Shown: in pieces, positions 8,242-16,559 of the stretch
Position numbering within the stretch: position 1 is the stretch's first letter
Layout of the letters: every line of letters starts with the position of its first letter
NCBI GenBank assembly: GCA_900472575.1
Contig: UCIV01000017.1
Location: 186,001-250,000, forward strand
Source: Hyphomicrobiales bacterium
Lineage (GTDB): Bacteria; Pseudomonadota; Alphaproteobacteria; Rhizobiales; Rhizobiaceae
Length of the DNA stretch: 64,000 bases
Direction of reading: 5' to 3'
The notes under the pieces: model-generated
The model's input: only the letters and a program-made list of their open reading frames with translations
Databases searched by the model: none
Told to the model about the DNA's origin: nothing
Translations under genes and position numbers: made by a program

Positions 8242-10164
8242 TTAGAACTCTTCCCAGCTTTCGTTCTTGACGGCAGCATTGCCAGAGAAGGCGCCGGCCA
8301 GCTTGCGGCCAAGGGCGCGTGCCGGCGAGGCCGCGGGCGTTTCATTTGCCTTCACCGCACGAACGGTCGACTGGTAGGTCTGAACCGAAAGCTTGAACTG
8401 GGAAAGAAGCGCGTTCAGCGAAGCGGCGTCGCGGGCAAGACCATGGCTTGCTGCGGTCTGCTCTTCGACCATGGCAGCATTCTTCTGCGTGTCCTGGTCC
8501 ATCGTGTTGACCGCGGTGTTGATCTGCTGCAGGCCTGAAGACTGTTCCTGAGCGCTTTCGACAATCGCGTTTACGTTGCGGTTGATCTCCTGGACTTCGC
8601 CGACAATCGTCTGCAGCGCCTTGCCGGTTTCGCCAACGAGATGCACACCGTTCTGGACCTGCTCATTCGACGCGTTGATCAGGGTCTTGATTTCCTTGGC
8701 GGCGTTTGCGGAACGCTGGGCCAATTCGCGAACTTCCTGAGCGACGACTGCAAAGCCCTTGCCCGCCTCACCCGCACGCGCGGCTTCAACACCGGCATTG
8801 AGTGCCAGAAGGTTGGTCTGGAAGGCAATGTCATCGATGACGCCGATGATGTTGCCGATCTCGCCGGAGGACTTTTCGATCGCTTCCATGGCCTGAACAG
8901 CCTTCTGGACGACCTCGCCGGACTTTTCTGCGCCCTGACGGGTGCGGGCAACGAGGTTGCCTGCTTCGGTGGCGCGGCGGGCGGCGTCCTTCACCGTGGT
9001 GGTGATCTCTTCCAGAGCGGCTGCGGTTTCCTCGACGGAAGCAGCCTGCTGCTCGGTACGCTTGGCAAGATCGTCGGCAGCCGACTTGATCTCGGCCGAA
9101 CCGGCCTCAATGCTGCGGGCATTTTCTGCGACCTGTTCCAATGCACCCTGCAGCTTTGCAGCCGAGGCGTTGAAGTCACCGCGGACACCATCAAGCGCTG
9201 CGGTAAACGGCTTTTCGATACGGTAGGAGACGTTGCCATCGGAAAGCTGGCTCAGCGCCTGAGCGAGATTGTCGACGGCGAATTTGACGTCGGCAGCTTC
9301 GCGGGCCTTGGCGGCTTCGCGCTCGATGCGTTCCTTTTCCGACAGGCTGCGGTTGTCGTCGGCTTCCTGTTCCAGGCGGGTGCGCTCGAGAGCGTTGTGA
9401 CGGAAGACTTCGACGGCTTCGGCCATCTGGCCGATTTCGTCCTTTCGGTCGAGACCATCGATTGCAGCGCGGGCATCGCCGGCGGCAAGCGACGCCATAC
9501 GTTCGCGAAGGCGCGCCATCGGAGCTGTGATACCCTTCTGGGCGATCGTCAGTGCCAACACGATAGCAACGGCGATACCGATCAGCATGCCGACAATCGT
9601 GAACTTGATGGTGGATGAGACTTCAGCCGACAGCTGATCGCCGCCGTTCTTGATCAGGTCCGCCATGGCGCCGTTGCTGGCACCAAACTTCGGGGACAGT
9701 TCAACAATAGCCTTGTCGAGATCACCCGAAAGAGAGGTGACCTTCGCTTCGTCGCCAGCAACATGAGCCTTCAGCAGATCATCACCGATTGCCTTGAGCT
9801 TATCTGCGCCTGCGAGCAATTCGTCCGTTGCGGCCTGGCGGCTCGGCACAAGACCGGGGACCTGTGCCAGACGTGCGCGCGCACCGGTGATTTCCTTGCC
9901 GAAGCGCTCGGACAAATCCTTGAACGCAGCGGATTGCGGGTCCTGTGCAAGAGCGCGGCTGAGCCAAGTCGTAGCCGTCCACATGCCTGCGGCACCGCGC
10001 GGTACGAAGGTCGCAGCCGTGCTCTCGTTATGCAGGAAATTCGAATAGGATTCATTGGCAGCGCTGAAACGCTGGGTCACAAATAACAGACCGGCAAGCG
10101 AAATGACGCCAAGGATGGCGATCGCCATCAAAAACTTGGTCTTGATTTTTAAGTTCTTGAGCAT
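8242..10164 (-). CDS. Methyl-accepting chemotaxis protein (paralog 3 of 3)
   Basis: Third tandem chemoreceptor, 640 aa, starting [17 protein letters not shown] with AGAAGG upstream. Same architecture as its neighbours: TM1, periplasmic helical sensor to about residue 187, TM2, HAMP ([18 protein letters not shown]), signalling hairpin, and a C-terminal NESWEEF tether. The sensor resembles paralog 1 more than paralog 2 (both have AGMWTxTTWLxRAL). The linker before the pentapeptide ([18 protein letters not shown]) differs from the shared linker of paralogs 1 and 2. Probably the least converted member of the array. Confidence 0.95.
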   Translation of the reverse strand: MLKNLKIKTKFLMAIAILGVISLAGLLFVTQRFSAANESYSNFLHNESTAATFVPRGAAGMWTATTWLSRALAQDPQSAAFKDLSERFGKEITGARARLAQVPGLVPSRQAATDELLAGADKLKAIGDDLLKAHVAGDEAKVTSLSGDLDKAIVELSPKFGASNGAMADLIKNGGDQLSAEVSSTIKFTIVGMLIGIAVAIVLALTIAQKGITAPMARLRERMASLAAGDARAAIDGLDRKDEIGQMAEAVEVFRHNALERTRLEQEADDNRSLSEKERIEREAAKAREAADVKFAVDNLAQALSQLSDGNVSYRIEKPFTAALDGVRGDFNASAAKLQGALEQVAENARSIEAGSAEIKSAADDLAKRTEQQAASVEETAAALEEITTTVKDAARRATEAGNLVARTRQGAEKSGEVVQKAVQAMEAIEKSSGEIGNIIGVIDDIAFQTNLLALNAGVEAARAGEAGKGFAVVAQEVRELAQRSANAAKEIKTLINASNEQVQNGVHLVGETGKALQTIVGEVQEINRNVNAIVESAQEQSSGLQQINTAVNTMDQDTQKNAAMVEEQTAASHGLARDAASLNALLSQFKLSVQTYQSTVRAVKANETPAASPARALGRKLAGAFSGNAAVKNESWEEF

Positions 10165-10544
10165 GGGGGGACCTTCTCAGGAAGACTGAAAACACGCATT
10201 CGGGGGAGGAGGAAAATGCAGGAACCGTTTTGACGGCGCGCATCATGCGCGTGAAGGATCGACCAGGCGATCTCTGTGTCCTTGTCGCACCCTAGGGCGA
10301 ATTTCATAAAAAAATCTTACATTTGCTGCACTGCATTATAGTTTTTGACAAAGGCGAGAAAACTGCCCTTGCTCTCCGATCATCGGCCTTCATGCCTCCT
10401 TAATCATGGGGGGAGAATGCATCAGATTTATATTGCAGCGCACAATGTTACGAAGTTAACAGGGCACCAAGGCGATGATTGCCGCCTCCCGCAGAACGGG
10501 CAGATTGATATGAAATCAACGACTATTATCGAAGGAATTTTCCC
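10165..10544. other. Divergent intergenic region between mcp 3 and the SMP-30 gene
   Basis: 380 bases with no credible gene. It holds the third mcp motif (10306-10323) and an isolated TTGACA at 10345-10350 with no convincing -10 element 17 bases on. Both flanking genes must be driven from here. Confidence 0.5.
10306..10323 (-). promoter_or_regulatory. Conserved upstream motif, copy 3 (mcp paralog 3)
   Basis: Plus-strand ATAAAAAAATCTTACATT, about 142 bases upstream of the third mcp start. It aligns without gaps to the copies at 5627-5644 and 8052-8069; the most constant part is ATAA-AAA followed by TTAC-TT. Confidence 0.45.
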
Positions 10545-11588
10545 GTGGATCTTAGCCGCCGCAACCTCATGACATTCGGTGCCGTCGCAGCCGCAACTGC
10601 CGTCACCATCAAAAACGCCTCCGCCCAAGCGATCAGCTTCACCCCCTCCCCGATCTATCCCGATCCGGCCATTCAGGTTCTCGACCCGAGCTTTGCGAAA
10701 TACCGTGTTGCCAGCGCTTCTCTGGAACAGGTTGCCACCGGCGCTCGCTGGCTGGAAGGTCCGGTCTATTTCGGTGACGGCAAGTATCTGCTGGTTAGCG
10801 ATATTCCGAACAATCGGGTCATGAAGTTCGACGAAACGAACGAGACATGGAGCGTGTTCGACGCCAATTCGAACTATGCCAACGGCCATTGCCGCGACCT
10901 GCAGGGCCGCCTGATTGCCTGCGAACATCTGACCCGCCGCGTCACCCGCACGGAGCATGACGGCTCGATCACGGTTCTTGCCGACACCTACAAGGGCAAG
11001 AAGCTGAATTCGCCGAACGACATCGTCTGCAAGTCGGACGGCTCGCTGTGGTTCACCGATCCGCCATTCGGCATCGGCGGCATGTGGGAAGGCGAAAAGG
11101 CAGACCCGGAACTGCCGCATTCTGTCTACCGCATTTCAGCCGAAGGTGAGTTGTCGCTGATCACCGACGAACTGAAGGGCCCGAACGGGATCGCCTTCTC
11201 CGAAGACGAGAAGAAGCTTTATATCGTTGAAGGCCGCGCGCAGCCCTACCGTATCGTCTGGGCTTACGACGTCTCGAAGGACGGCAAGACGGTTTCCAAC
11301 AAGAAGGCGCTGATCACCGCTGACGACAATGGCGGTCTCGACGGCTTCAAGGTCGATGTCGACGGCAACCTTTGGTGCGGCTGGGGCTCGTCCGGTGCTG
11401 CCGGCGCAAAGCCGGAAGAGCTGAACGGCGTCAAGGTGTTCAACAAGGAAGGCAAGGCGATCGGCTTCATCAAGCTGCCGGAGCGCTGCCCGAACCTCGT
11501 TTTCGGCGGCAAGAAGAAGAACCGCCTCTACATGGCGTCGAGCCACTCGGTCTACGCACTTTATGTCGAGACCCGCGGCGCCGTCTGA
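10545..11588 (+). CDS. SMP-30/gluconolactonase family protein with Tat signal
   Basis: Predicted exported lactone hydrolase of the six-bladed beta-propeller SMP-30/LRE family, 347 aa. The N-terminus DLSRRNLMTFGAVAAATAV is a twin-arginine-type signal, with likely cleavage after ASAQA. Family metal and substrate positions are visible: the Glu in WLEGPVYF, Asn in SPNDIVC, the GPNGIAFS segment and the Asp region GGLDGFKVDVDGNLW. The start is GTG at 10545 with GAAGGA 8 bases upstream; the next ATG lies inside the signal. The substrate is unknown (an aldonolactone is the family guess). It is monocistronic, with a strong terminator after it. Confidence 0.88.
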   Translation: MDLSRRNLMTFGAVAAATAVTIKNASAQAISFTPSPIYPDPAIQVLDPSFAKYRVASASLEQVATGARWLEGPVYFGDGKYLLVSDIPNNRVMKFDETNETWSVFDANSNYANGHCRDLQGRLIACEHLTRRVTRTEHDGSITVLADTYKGKKLNSPNDIVCKSDGSLWFTDPPFGIGGMWEGEKADPELPHSVYRISAEGELSLITDELKGPNGIAFSEDEKKLYIVEGRAQPYRIVWAYDVSKDGKTVSNKKALITADDNGGLDGFKVDVDGNLWCGWGSSGAAGAKPEELNGVKVFNKEGKAIGFIKLPERCPNLVFGGKKKNRLYMASSHSVYALYVETRGAV

Positions 11589-11619
11589 TCGCTCTCACCA
11601 GCATCATTGAATTGAGAAG

Positions 11620-11641
11620 CGGGCCGGAGCAATCCGGCCCG
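11620..11641 (+). terminator. Terminator of the SMP-30 gene
   Basis: CGGGCCGGA, tetraloop GCAA, TCCGGCCCG, then TTTCCGTTT. It is 32 bases after the stop. The same 9-bp stem recurs after the next gene (13042-13063). Confidence 0.85.
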
Positions 11642-12043
11642 TTTCCGTTTCACCGGATAGCAAATATCAGCGGAAGCCGTTTTCGGGGTGACAAGCCGGG
11701 ATTGCGCCAATAGGAAACATTCTCACATTCTGCAGATCATGTATTTTCAGATGATCGCCGCCTTTCCCGAGCGGACTTAGGGCGCAGATGAATAAGTCCC
11801 CAGGCATTTCAACAGATCGAGGGGAGAACGGTGTGTGCGCCTGATAACCATGGCTTGTTGTGAGCCATCGGACGCCACCAGTGAAGAGGAGGTAGTTGGA
11901 GCGGATACCAGACCCGAAACAGGATGAAACCTGATCGGTCCGAGACGCCAACCAAGTGATCTCGATATAGCGATCCGATGTGCGAGCCGCCAATGCGGCC
12001 GATCCTGCGGTTTCAAGCTGATATTTCAAACGAGGACAATTTG
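11642..12043. other. Intergenic region upstream of the DUF3829 lipoprotein gene
   Basis: About 400 bases in which I see no supported gene. The open frames crossing it on the minus strand have no protein-like composition. It must carry the promoter of the downstream lipoprotein gene. Confidence 0.4.
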
Positions 12044-12994
12044 ATGAACACCGGAAACATGATCCGGTCGCTGGCTGTTGCGGCCTGCGTCCTGACGCTT
12101 TCTGCCTGTGACGAAAGCAAGACCAGCAATAAAGAACAGAACCAGCCATCCGCCGAGCAGGCCGAAGTGCTGAAATACAACGCCTATGTCGAAGTGGCGA
12201 ACTCGTTCCAACGCTCCTATGCCAAGGAACTGGCGACCTTCCAGAGCTATGTCCAGCCCGTGCTCGACGGCAAGGACAAGAATGACAACCTGTTCTACTC
12301 AACCAACAATCTGGACAGGCTGAAGAACGCCCTTGCCAAGGCCCGTGAGATGAAGCCCGACATCGCCGAGCTCGACGGTTCGGCCGATGCCTATCGCGAC
12401 GCGGCCGAGAAGGCCGAACCGCTCGATCGGGACATGGGCAATTATATCTCCGCTAAGACCTATCTGAGCGACAAGGGCGCGCATGGTCGCGAGATCCGGC
12501 CGGCTTTCATCGCCGCCATGGAAACGCTTGCCGCCGCGCAGGGCAATTTCATCAGCGCCATCGACGCCAAGGACCGCGCCCGGATCAAGACCGAGTTCGA
12601 AAGTGTGCAGAAGGATACCCGCGACTATTTCCGCATCGGCATGATCTACCACATCAAGGAAAGCATGGACGCCGCCGACGGCTTTCTGCAGGGCAAGGGG
12701 CTGGGCGACAGGAAGGATGCGCTGAAGACCTCGCTCGATCAGTTCAACACGATGGCGACAGGTTATGACGCCAAGGTGCGCGAGAAGAACAATGCCGGAT
12801 GCTCGTCGATGATGCTCAACGTCAACGCCTATCTTTCCACCGGCCGCCAGATCATCCTGCGGACCGAGAACGGCCGCTATCAGGAAGACAAGAAAGCGCA
12901 GTTCCAGATGATGTCGGCGGAGCGGCAGGACGCAACGCAGTTGCTGCAGGACTATAACGACGTCATCAACGCGATCAATTTCAACAAATGCTGA
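12044..12994 (+). CDS. DUF3829 (YiiG-like) lipoprotein
   Basis: Predicted lipoprotein of unknown function, 316 aa. The signal peptide MNTGNMIRSLAVAACVLTLS ends in a lipobox (LSAC) with the acylated Cys near residue 22, followed by a charged linker (DESKTSNKEQNQPS). The remainder is largely helical with the KYNAYVEVANSF start typical of DUF3829. I chose the ATG at 12044 because it gives the signal peptide and has CGAGGA 7 bases upstream; the frame is open to 11978. Location is expected to be the periplasmic side of a membrane (Asp at +2 would favour inner-membrane retention by the enterobacterial rule, which may not hold here). Confidence 0.82.
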   Translation: MNTGNMIRSLAVAACVLTLSACDESKTSNKEQNQPSAEQAEVLKYNAYVEVANSFQRSYAKELATFQSYVQPVLDGKDKNDNLFYSTNNLDRLKNALAKAREMKPDIAELDGSADAYRDAAEKAEPLDRDMGNYISAKTYLSDKGAHGREIRPAFIAAMETLAAAQGNFISAIDAKDRARIKTEFESVQKDTRDYFRIGMIYHIKESMDAADGFLQGKGLGDRKDALKTSLDQFNTMATGYDAKVREKNNAGCSSMMLNVNAYLSTGRQIILRTENGRYQEDKKAQFQMMSAERQDATQLLQDYNDVINAINFNKC

Positions 12995-13041
12995 GGTGAC
13001 GCGGCACCCTCTGCCCGCATCTGCCTATGAAAGAAACATGG

Positions 13042-13063
13042 CGGGCCGGAGAAATCCGGCCCG
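13042..13063 (+). terminator. Terminator of the DUF3829 gene
   Basis: CGGGCCGGA, GNRA-type loop GAAA, TCCGGCCCG, then TTCGCGTTC. Stem identical to the one at 11620-11641. The following 220 bases before uppP hold no visible gene. Confidence 0.8.
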
Positions 13064-13286
13064 TTCGCGTTCATGACAGGGCATTCGCAGGCATAGCGCA
13101 AATGCCGAGAATAGCCGTGATATGTTTGAGACATGGACGATCTACCGTAGAATCGTCACATTGAGCGGTTCCAAGCTTTGCAGCTTGACGATCGCAAGCT
13201 GCCAGACCTATGCAAACATGACCTTCAGCCTGCCTTCAGAAATCCCTTTTACCCTTTAAATCCTTTCCCCAACCTTCGGAGCTGCC

Positions 13287-14120
13287 ATGAGCGTGAGTTG
13301 GACTGATGCCGCCATTCTTGGACTTGTCCAGGGATTGACCGAATTCCTGCCGGTTTCCTCCAGTGCGCATTTGCGCATTCTCGGCGAATTCCTGCCCTCT
13401 GGCACCGATCCTGGCGCGGCATTCACGGCCATCACCCAGCTCGGCACGGAGACTGCGGTTCTCGTCTACTTCTGGAAAGACATCATCAATATCGCCACCG
13501 CTTGGCTACGTCAGGTGTTCAGGATCGGCGATTACGACAAGGACGCGGCCCGCATGGGCTGGCTCATCATCATCGGCTCGCTGCCGATCATCATCCTGGG
13601 GCTTGGCTTCAAGGACCAGATCGAACACGGCTTGCGCAACATGTATATCACCGCCGTGATGCTGATCGCCTTCGGCCTTATCCTGGGCTGGGCTGACCGC
13701 ATCGGCAAGAAGAAATATGCGCTTAGGCAGCTGATCTGGCGCGACGGCATTATCTTCGGTTTTGCCCAGGCGATGGCGCTGATCCCCGGCGTCTCCCGCT
13801 CCGGCGGAACGATCACTGCCGGCCTTCTCCTTGGCTACACGCGCGAGGCGGCGGCGCGTTATTCCTTCCTGCTCGCTGTTCCTGCCGTATTCGGCTCGGG
13901 CTTCTACCAGCTCCTGAAGACGATGGGGGAAGACACGGCGGTCGCGGCCGGTCCGACCGCGCTTGCAACGCTGATCGCCTTCGTCGTCGGTTACGGCGTC
14001 ATCGTCTGGTTCCTGAAACTCGTATCGACCAAGAGCTACATGCCGTTTGTCTGGTATCGCGTGGTGATCGGCGTGGCGCTGCTTGGCTTGCTCGGCTTCG
14101 GCTATGTCAGCCCGATCTGA
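13287..14120 (+). CDS. uppP: Undecaprenyl-diphosphatase (UppP/BacA)
   Basis: Integral membrane enzyme that dephosphorylates undecaprenyl diphosphate so the carrier can be reused for peptidoglycan and LPS synthesis; extra dosage gives bacitracin resistance. The 277-aa protein has the signature region [17 protein letters not shown] and the second motif [14 protein letters not shown], with the conserved Glu and Arg, and several transmembrane helices. The ATG at 13287 has CGGAG upstream. It stands alone between two terminators, so it is probably monocistronic. Length fits the family (about 270 aa). Confidence 0.96.
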   Translation: MSVSWTDAAILGLVQGLTEFLPVSSSAHLRILGEFLPSGTDPGAAFTAITQLGTETAVLVYFWKDIINIATAWLRQVFRIGDYDKDAARMGWLIIIGSLPIIILGLGFKDQIEHGLRNMYITAVMLIAFGLILGWADRIGKKKYALRQLIWRDGIIFGFAQAMALIPGVSRSGGTITAGLLLGYTREAAARYSFLLAVPAVFGSGFYQLLKTMGEDTAVAAGPTALATLIAFVVGYGVIVWFLKLVSTKSYMPFVWYRVVIGVALLGLLGFGYVSPI

Positions 14121-14170
14121 GCTTGGAGATTCGGCCGTCGAACAGAAGAGCGGTTCCGATCAAACGAAAA

Positions 14171-14203
14171 ACAAAACCCGCCGACGCTGTCGGCGGGTTT
14201 TGT
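14171..14203 (+). terminator. Terminator of uppP, possibly bidirectional
   Basis: Perfect 14-bp stem ACAAAACCCGCCGA (14171-14184) and TCGGCGGGTTTTGT (14190-14203) with a 5-base loop. A/T-rich flanks on both sides allow it to work for uppP and for the convergent minus-strand gene at 14247. Confidence 0.88.
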
Positions 14204-14246
14204 TTTAGGTGACGCTTAACGGAGAGGTTAGCCCCGGCCGACCCAA

Positions 14247-14444
14247 TTACTTGCCGAAACGGGAGGTGCCGGATGGGCTTGCAGAGACTTGCGCAAGGCG
14301 CAGAGCGCGAAGTTTCTGCGTCTTCTTTTCCCTCTCGGCGACCTCGGAATCGAGAATGTCGCGGACGATGGAATTGGTCGTTTTCGCCTTTGCATCGGCT
14401 GAAAGCTTCGTCGGTTTGAAGAAACGGTCTTTCGTCACAGTCAT
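14247..14444 (-). CDS. Conserved small rhizobial protein (65 aa)
   Basis: Short basic protein starting MTVTKDRFFKPTKLSADAKA, with a helical middle (SIVRDILDSEVAEREKKTQ) and a basic tail. A strong AGGAGG lies 5 bases before the ATG at 14444, which supports translation. I recall similar short proteins with a DRFFKPTK-like start in rhizobia, but no function is known. No domain is recognised; a nucleic-acid- or ribosome-associated role is only suggested by the charge and the neighbour rpsU. Confidence 0.72.
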   Translation of the reverse strand: MTVTKDRFFKPTKLSADAKAKTTNSIVRDILDSEVAEREKKTQKLRALRLAQVSASPSGTSRFGK

Positions 14445-14543
14445 GTCAGTCCTCCTGCGTTTCAGGTCAAAAGCGCACTAAAACAATCTGAAAACCATGC
14501 CTCCGGCGACGGGTGCCGCGGGGAACCGATATCGAACCGGCAA

Positions 14544-14789
14544 TCAGCGAGCCCGAGGAGCAATGACCTTCTTCTTCGGAGCAGGCAACAGCCCTTCACG
14601 CTGCATCTGCTTGCGCGCCAGTTTGCGGGCGCGCCTGATCGCCTCGGCTTTTTCGCGGGCGCGCTTTACCGACGGCTTCTCATATGCGCTGCGCGCCTTC
14701 ATTTCCCGGAACAGGCCTTCACGCTGCAGTTTCTTCTTCAAAACGCGAAGCGCTTGATCAACATTGTTGTCTCTTACAAGTACCTGCAA
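14544..14789 (-). CDS. rpsU: 30S ribosomal protein bS21
   Basis: Ribosomal protein bS21 of the small subunit, which acts in initiation near the anti-Shine-Dalgarno. The 81-aa protein starts [20 protein letters not shown] and has the family core [20 protein letters not shown], plus the longer basic tail common in alphaproteobacteria ([18 protein letters not shown]). The start codon is TTG at 14789, set by AGGAG five to six bases upstream; no ATG is available at this position. It is co-directional with the cold-shock and 94-aa genes. Confidence 0.93.
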   Translation of the reverse strand: MQVLVRDNNVDQALRVLKKKLQREGLFREMKARSAYEKPSVKRAREKAEAIRRARKLARKQMQREGLLPAPKKKVIAPRAR

Positions 14790-14814
14790 AATATCTCCTG
14801 ACGCGGCAAAGCCA

Positions 14815-15099
14815 CTATTTCTTGATTTTGATCGTATTCACGTTGATCCACGAACTACCAGATGGAAGCGGTGTCGCGGTCGATGTCTTCGAGACATCCA
14901 CGGAACCCTCATGACTGATATCGCCATGCGTAATGCGGCGCTCGCAATTCTCACCGTCAAACTGGACGCGATATTGCGTCAGCCCGTAAGCATCCGGCAA
15001 AACAGCAACAATCCGGCATGAGCCATTGGTTTCGCCGAAGCGAAATGCACCACTCTTCAAGACGACCACGTCGCCGGCATCATAACGGTGCTTGCTCAT
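14815..15099 (-). CDS. Hypothetical protein with SH3-like beta character (94 aa)
   Basis: Unrecognised protein starting [20 protein letters not shown]. The N-terminal 60 residues are a beta-rich stretch ([20 protein letters not shown]) resembling the small SH3-like rhizobial proteins that begin with a YxxGDxVxL pattern; the tail is Ser/Thr-rich. A GGAGG five bases before the ATG at 15099 supports this start over the ATG one codon upstream. It ends 25 bases before the TTG of rpsU, so the two may be co-transcribed. Confidence 0.65.
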   Translation of the reverse strand: MSKHRYDAGDVVVLKSGAFRFGETNGSCRIVAVLPDAYGLTQYRVQFDGENCERRITHGDISHEGSVDVSKTSTATPLPSGSSWINVNTIKIKK

Positions 15100-15117
15100 C
15101 ATGACCTCCAAGGGTCA

Positions 15118-15148
15118 AAACAAAAGGCCGGAGTTTGACGCCCGACCT
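15118..15148 (-). terminator. Probable terminator of the cold-shock gene
   Basis: On the minus strand AGGTCGG (15148-15142) pairs with CCGGCCT (15131-15125) with one G-U pair and a 10-base loop, followed by TTTGTTTT. It is 62 bases after the stop at 15211. Confidence 0.6.
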
Positions 15149-15210
15149 CCGTTTATCATCAAGCCTTTCGCGTGCCAGTACATCCGTGGTCACGCGAGGG
15201 CGATGACATA

Positions 15211-15420
15211 TTATTCTGCGCGCAGGTTGTCTGCGGAGCTTTTGCCGGAGCGATTGTCCTGCACGAGCTCGTAGCTGATCTTCTGCCCGTCGTTCAGACC
15301 GCGCAGACCCGCACGCTCCACGGCAGAAATGTGCACGAACACATCCTCGCTGCCATTGTCCGGCTGGATAAATCCGAAGCCCTTCGTGCTATTAAACCAC
15401 TTCACTGTACCAGTGCTCAT
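15211..15420 (-). CDS. Cold-shock-domain protein (CspA family)
   Basis: 69-aa single cold-shock domain that binds single-stranded RNA or DNA and melts mRNA structure. RNP1 (KGFGFIQP) and RNP2 (VFVHIS) are intact, and the start [17 protein letters not shown] is typical. AAGGAAATCG precedes the ATG at 15420. The 250 bases upstream contain no gene and could include a long 5' leader as in other csp genes, but I see no proof. Cold induction is not demonstrated by the sequence. Confidence 0.95.
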   Translation of the reverse strand: MSTGTVKWFNSTKGFGFIQPDNGSEDVFVHISAVERAGLRGLNDGQKISYELVQDNRSGKSSADNLRAE

Positions 15421-15668
15421 AACGATTTCCTTTCAATCGCTGTGTAAGCCGGTTGCCCGGCGCTAAATCGACGATGAGAGAAAATCAAGAAGAGCCGTTA
15501 GGCTGCCGACGAGAGTCGCTAGCAAGGTTCGATAAAATCTAAAATAGCGATTAATGGGCCAACAACAAGGCATGCGCGAAAATAAAGGCTTTGCATGGAG
15601 ATTGCGGGGGAGTTGCTGCACGACGCCGACTGCATAGGAAGCTCAGATCACCCTGCGCAGAGAATTGG

Positions 15669-15935
15669 CTAAGGATGGAGCTTGATCATGTAGTCAGCAT
15701 AAGCGGCGATAAAATGCTGTCGCGCGGTCTCGGCGTCTCCCCTGCAGCGCAGGACGGACTGACACGCCCACACGGCAGACAAATAAGATCGCCCGGACTG
15801 AAAAACGAAGTCGTTACGCAGGTAATTCAACGCCTGTCCGGGACCATTTATGGCGACCGAATTTCCACTGCGCCTTGCTACCATGACGGGATATTCCCAT
15901 CGTGTACGAAAGTCGATTTGGATAACGGTGAGCAA
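15669..15935 (-). CDS. DUF982 protein
   Basis: Small rhizobial protein of unknown function, about 88 aa. It shows the DUF982 pattern: TRWEYPVMVARRSGNSVAI, then INGPGQALNYL, then FQSGRSYLSAVWACQSVL and DAETARQHFIAAYADY. The frame is open as far as 16256, but the upstream part looks like a shadow of the next gene. I propose the TTG at 15935 (LLTVIQIDF) because GAAGGA lies 7 bases upstream. The start is uncertain; the family assignment of residues 10-80 is fairly firm. Confidence 0.68.
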   Translation of the reverse strand: MLTVIQIDFRTRWEYPVMVARRSGNSVAINGPGQALNYLRNDFVFQSGRSYLSAVWACQSVLRCRGDAETARQHFIAAYADYMIKLHP

Positions 15936-16107
15936 TGCATGATCCTTCCATGGCGTCGACCGAATATGCTCCAAGTCCAAGCGGAGATTGTCGATCGCCG
16001 GTGTCTTCCAAATGCTTCCAGGCGATAAATTCACGCCTGATCTCAAGCGCGCGAGCAGACCTGGATTGTGTGGTCCTCCAGATGGCCACCTGTCCGATGC
16101 GGAAAGA

Positions 16108-16446
16108 TCATTGCGCGCCGGGAGACTGATACCCCGACAGCCAGGCATCATAGCGCAGACTGCTCTGGTCGAGGATGTACGGGCAGGCCCGGTTGTCGAG
16201 GAGAAGGGTACCTGCCTGCTTGCCCTCATCGACCAATTGATCTCTGTATGCGGCACTCATACCGTCCGCGAACTCGCGATAGCCCTCAACCCAGGCAGAG
16301 AGGCGGTAATTGCTTTCGTCGCGCAGATAGGGGTTGGCACTCAGGCCTTTTCCATCCTCAGCGTCCCGCCATCCATGGTCGAATATTGCCTGCAAATCGT
16401 GAGAGGTATGGGGCAATTGAGCCTCCCGCCTTGAGCGAGAGCCCAT
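16108..16446 (-). CDS. RMF/CrpP-like small protein
   Basis: 112-aa protein with a pattern like ribosome modulation factor and CrpP-fold proteins: FDHGWRDAEDGKGLSANPY followed by YRLSAWVEGYREF. A second partial copy near the C-terminus reads CPYILDQSSLRYDAWLSGYQ. RMF-type proteins bind 70S ribosomes in stationary phase and form dimers, but function is not established for the rhizobial members. The ATG at 16446 has GAGGG about 5 bases upstream; a TTG at codon 11 with GGGAGG is an alternative. It stands just upstream of the DUF982 gene on the same strand. Confidence 0.6.
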   Translation of the reverse strand: MGSRSRREAQLPHTSHDLQAIFDHGWRDAEDGKGLSANPYLRDESNYRLSAWVEGYREFADGMSAAYRDQLVDEGKQAGTLLLDNRACPYILDQSSLRYDAWLSGYQSPGAQ

Positions 16447-16559
16447 CTCATCCCTCGGCCGTCGCTGCTCGTTCCGACACGACGATCAAAGTGAGATAGT
16501 GCAGCATAGGCGAATGTCGAGCCTCGAAGGTCAAATCGGCCTAAATCATCAGCCGCACG

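Noticed and set aside
3532-10164. Direct repeats of the mcp genes as a CRISPR or mobile element
   Set aside because: The repeats are whole paralogous genes with coding conservation, not short spaced repeats, and no transposase or terminal inverted repeats are present.
11667-12302. 211-aa minus-strand frame across the gap before the DUF3829 gene
   Set aside because: Arg/Ser-rich shadow overlapping the start of the lipoprotein gene on the other strand; no ribosome site or domain.
15814-16089. 91-aa minus-strand frame between the RMF-like and DUF982 genes
   Set aside because: Its second half is a frame shadow of the DUF982 gene and the first half has no recognisable features. I could not exclude a short real peptide but cannot support one.
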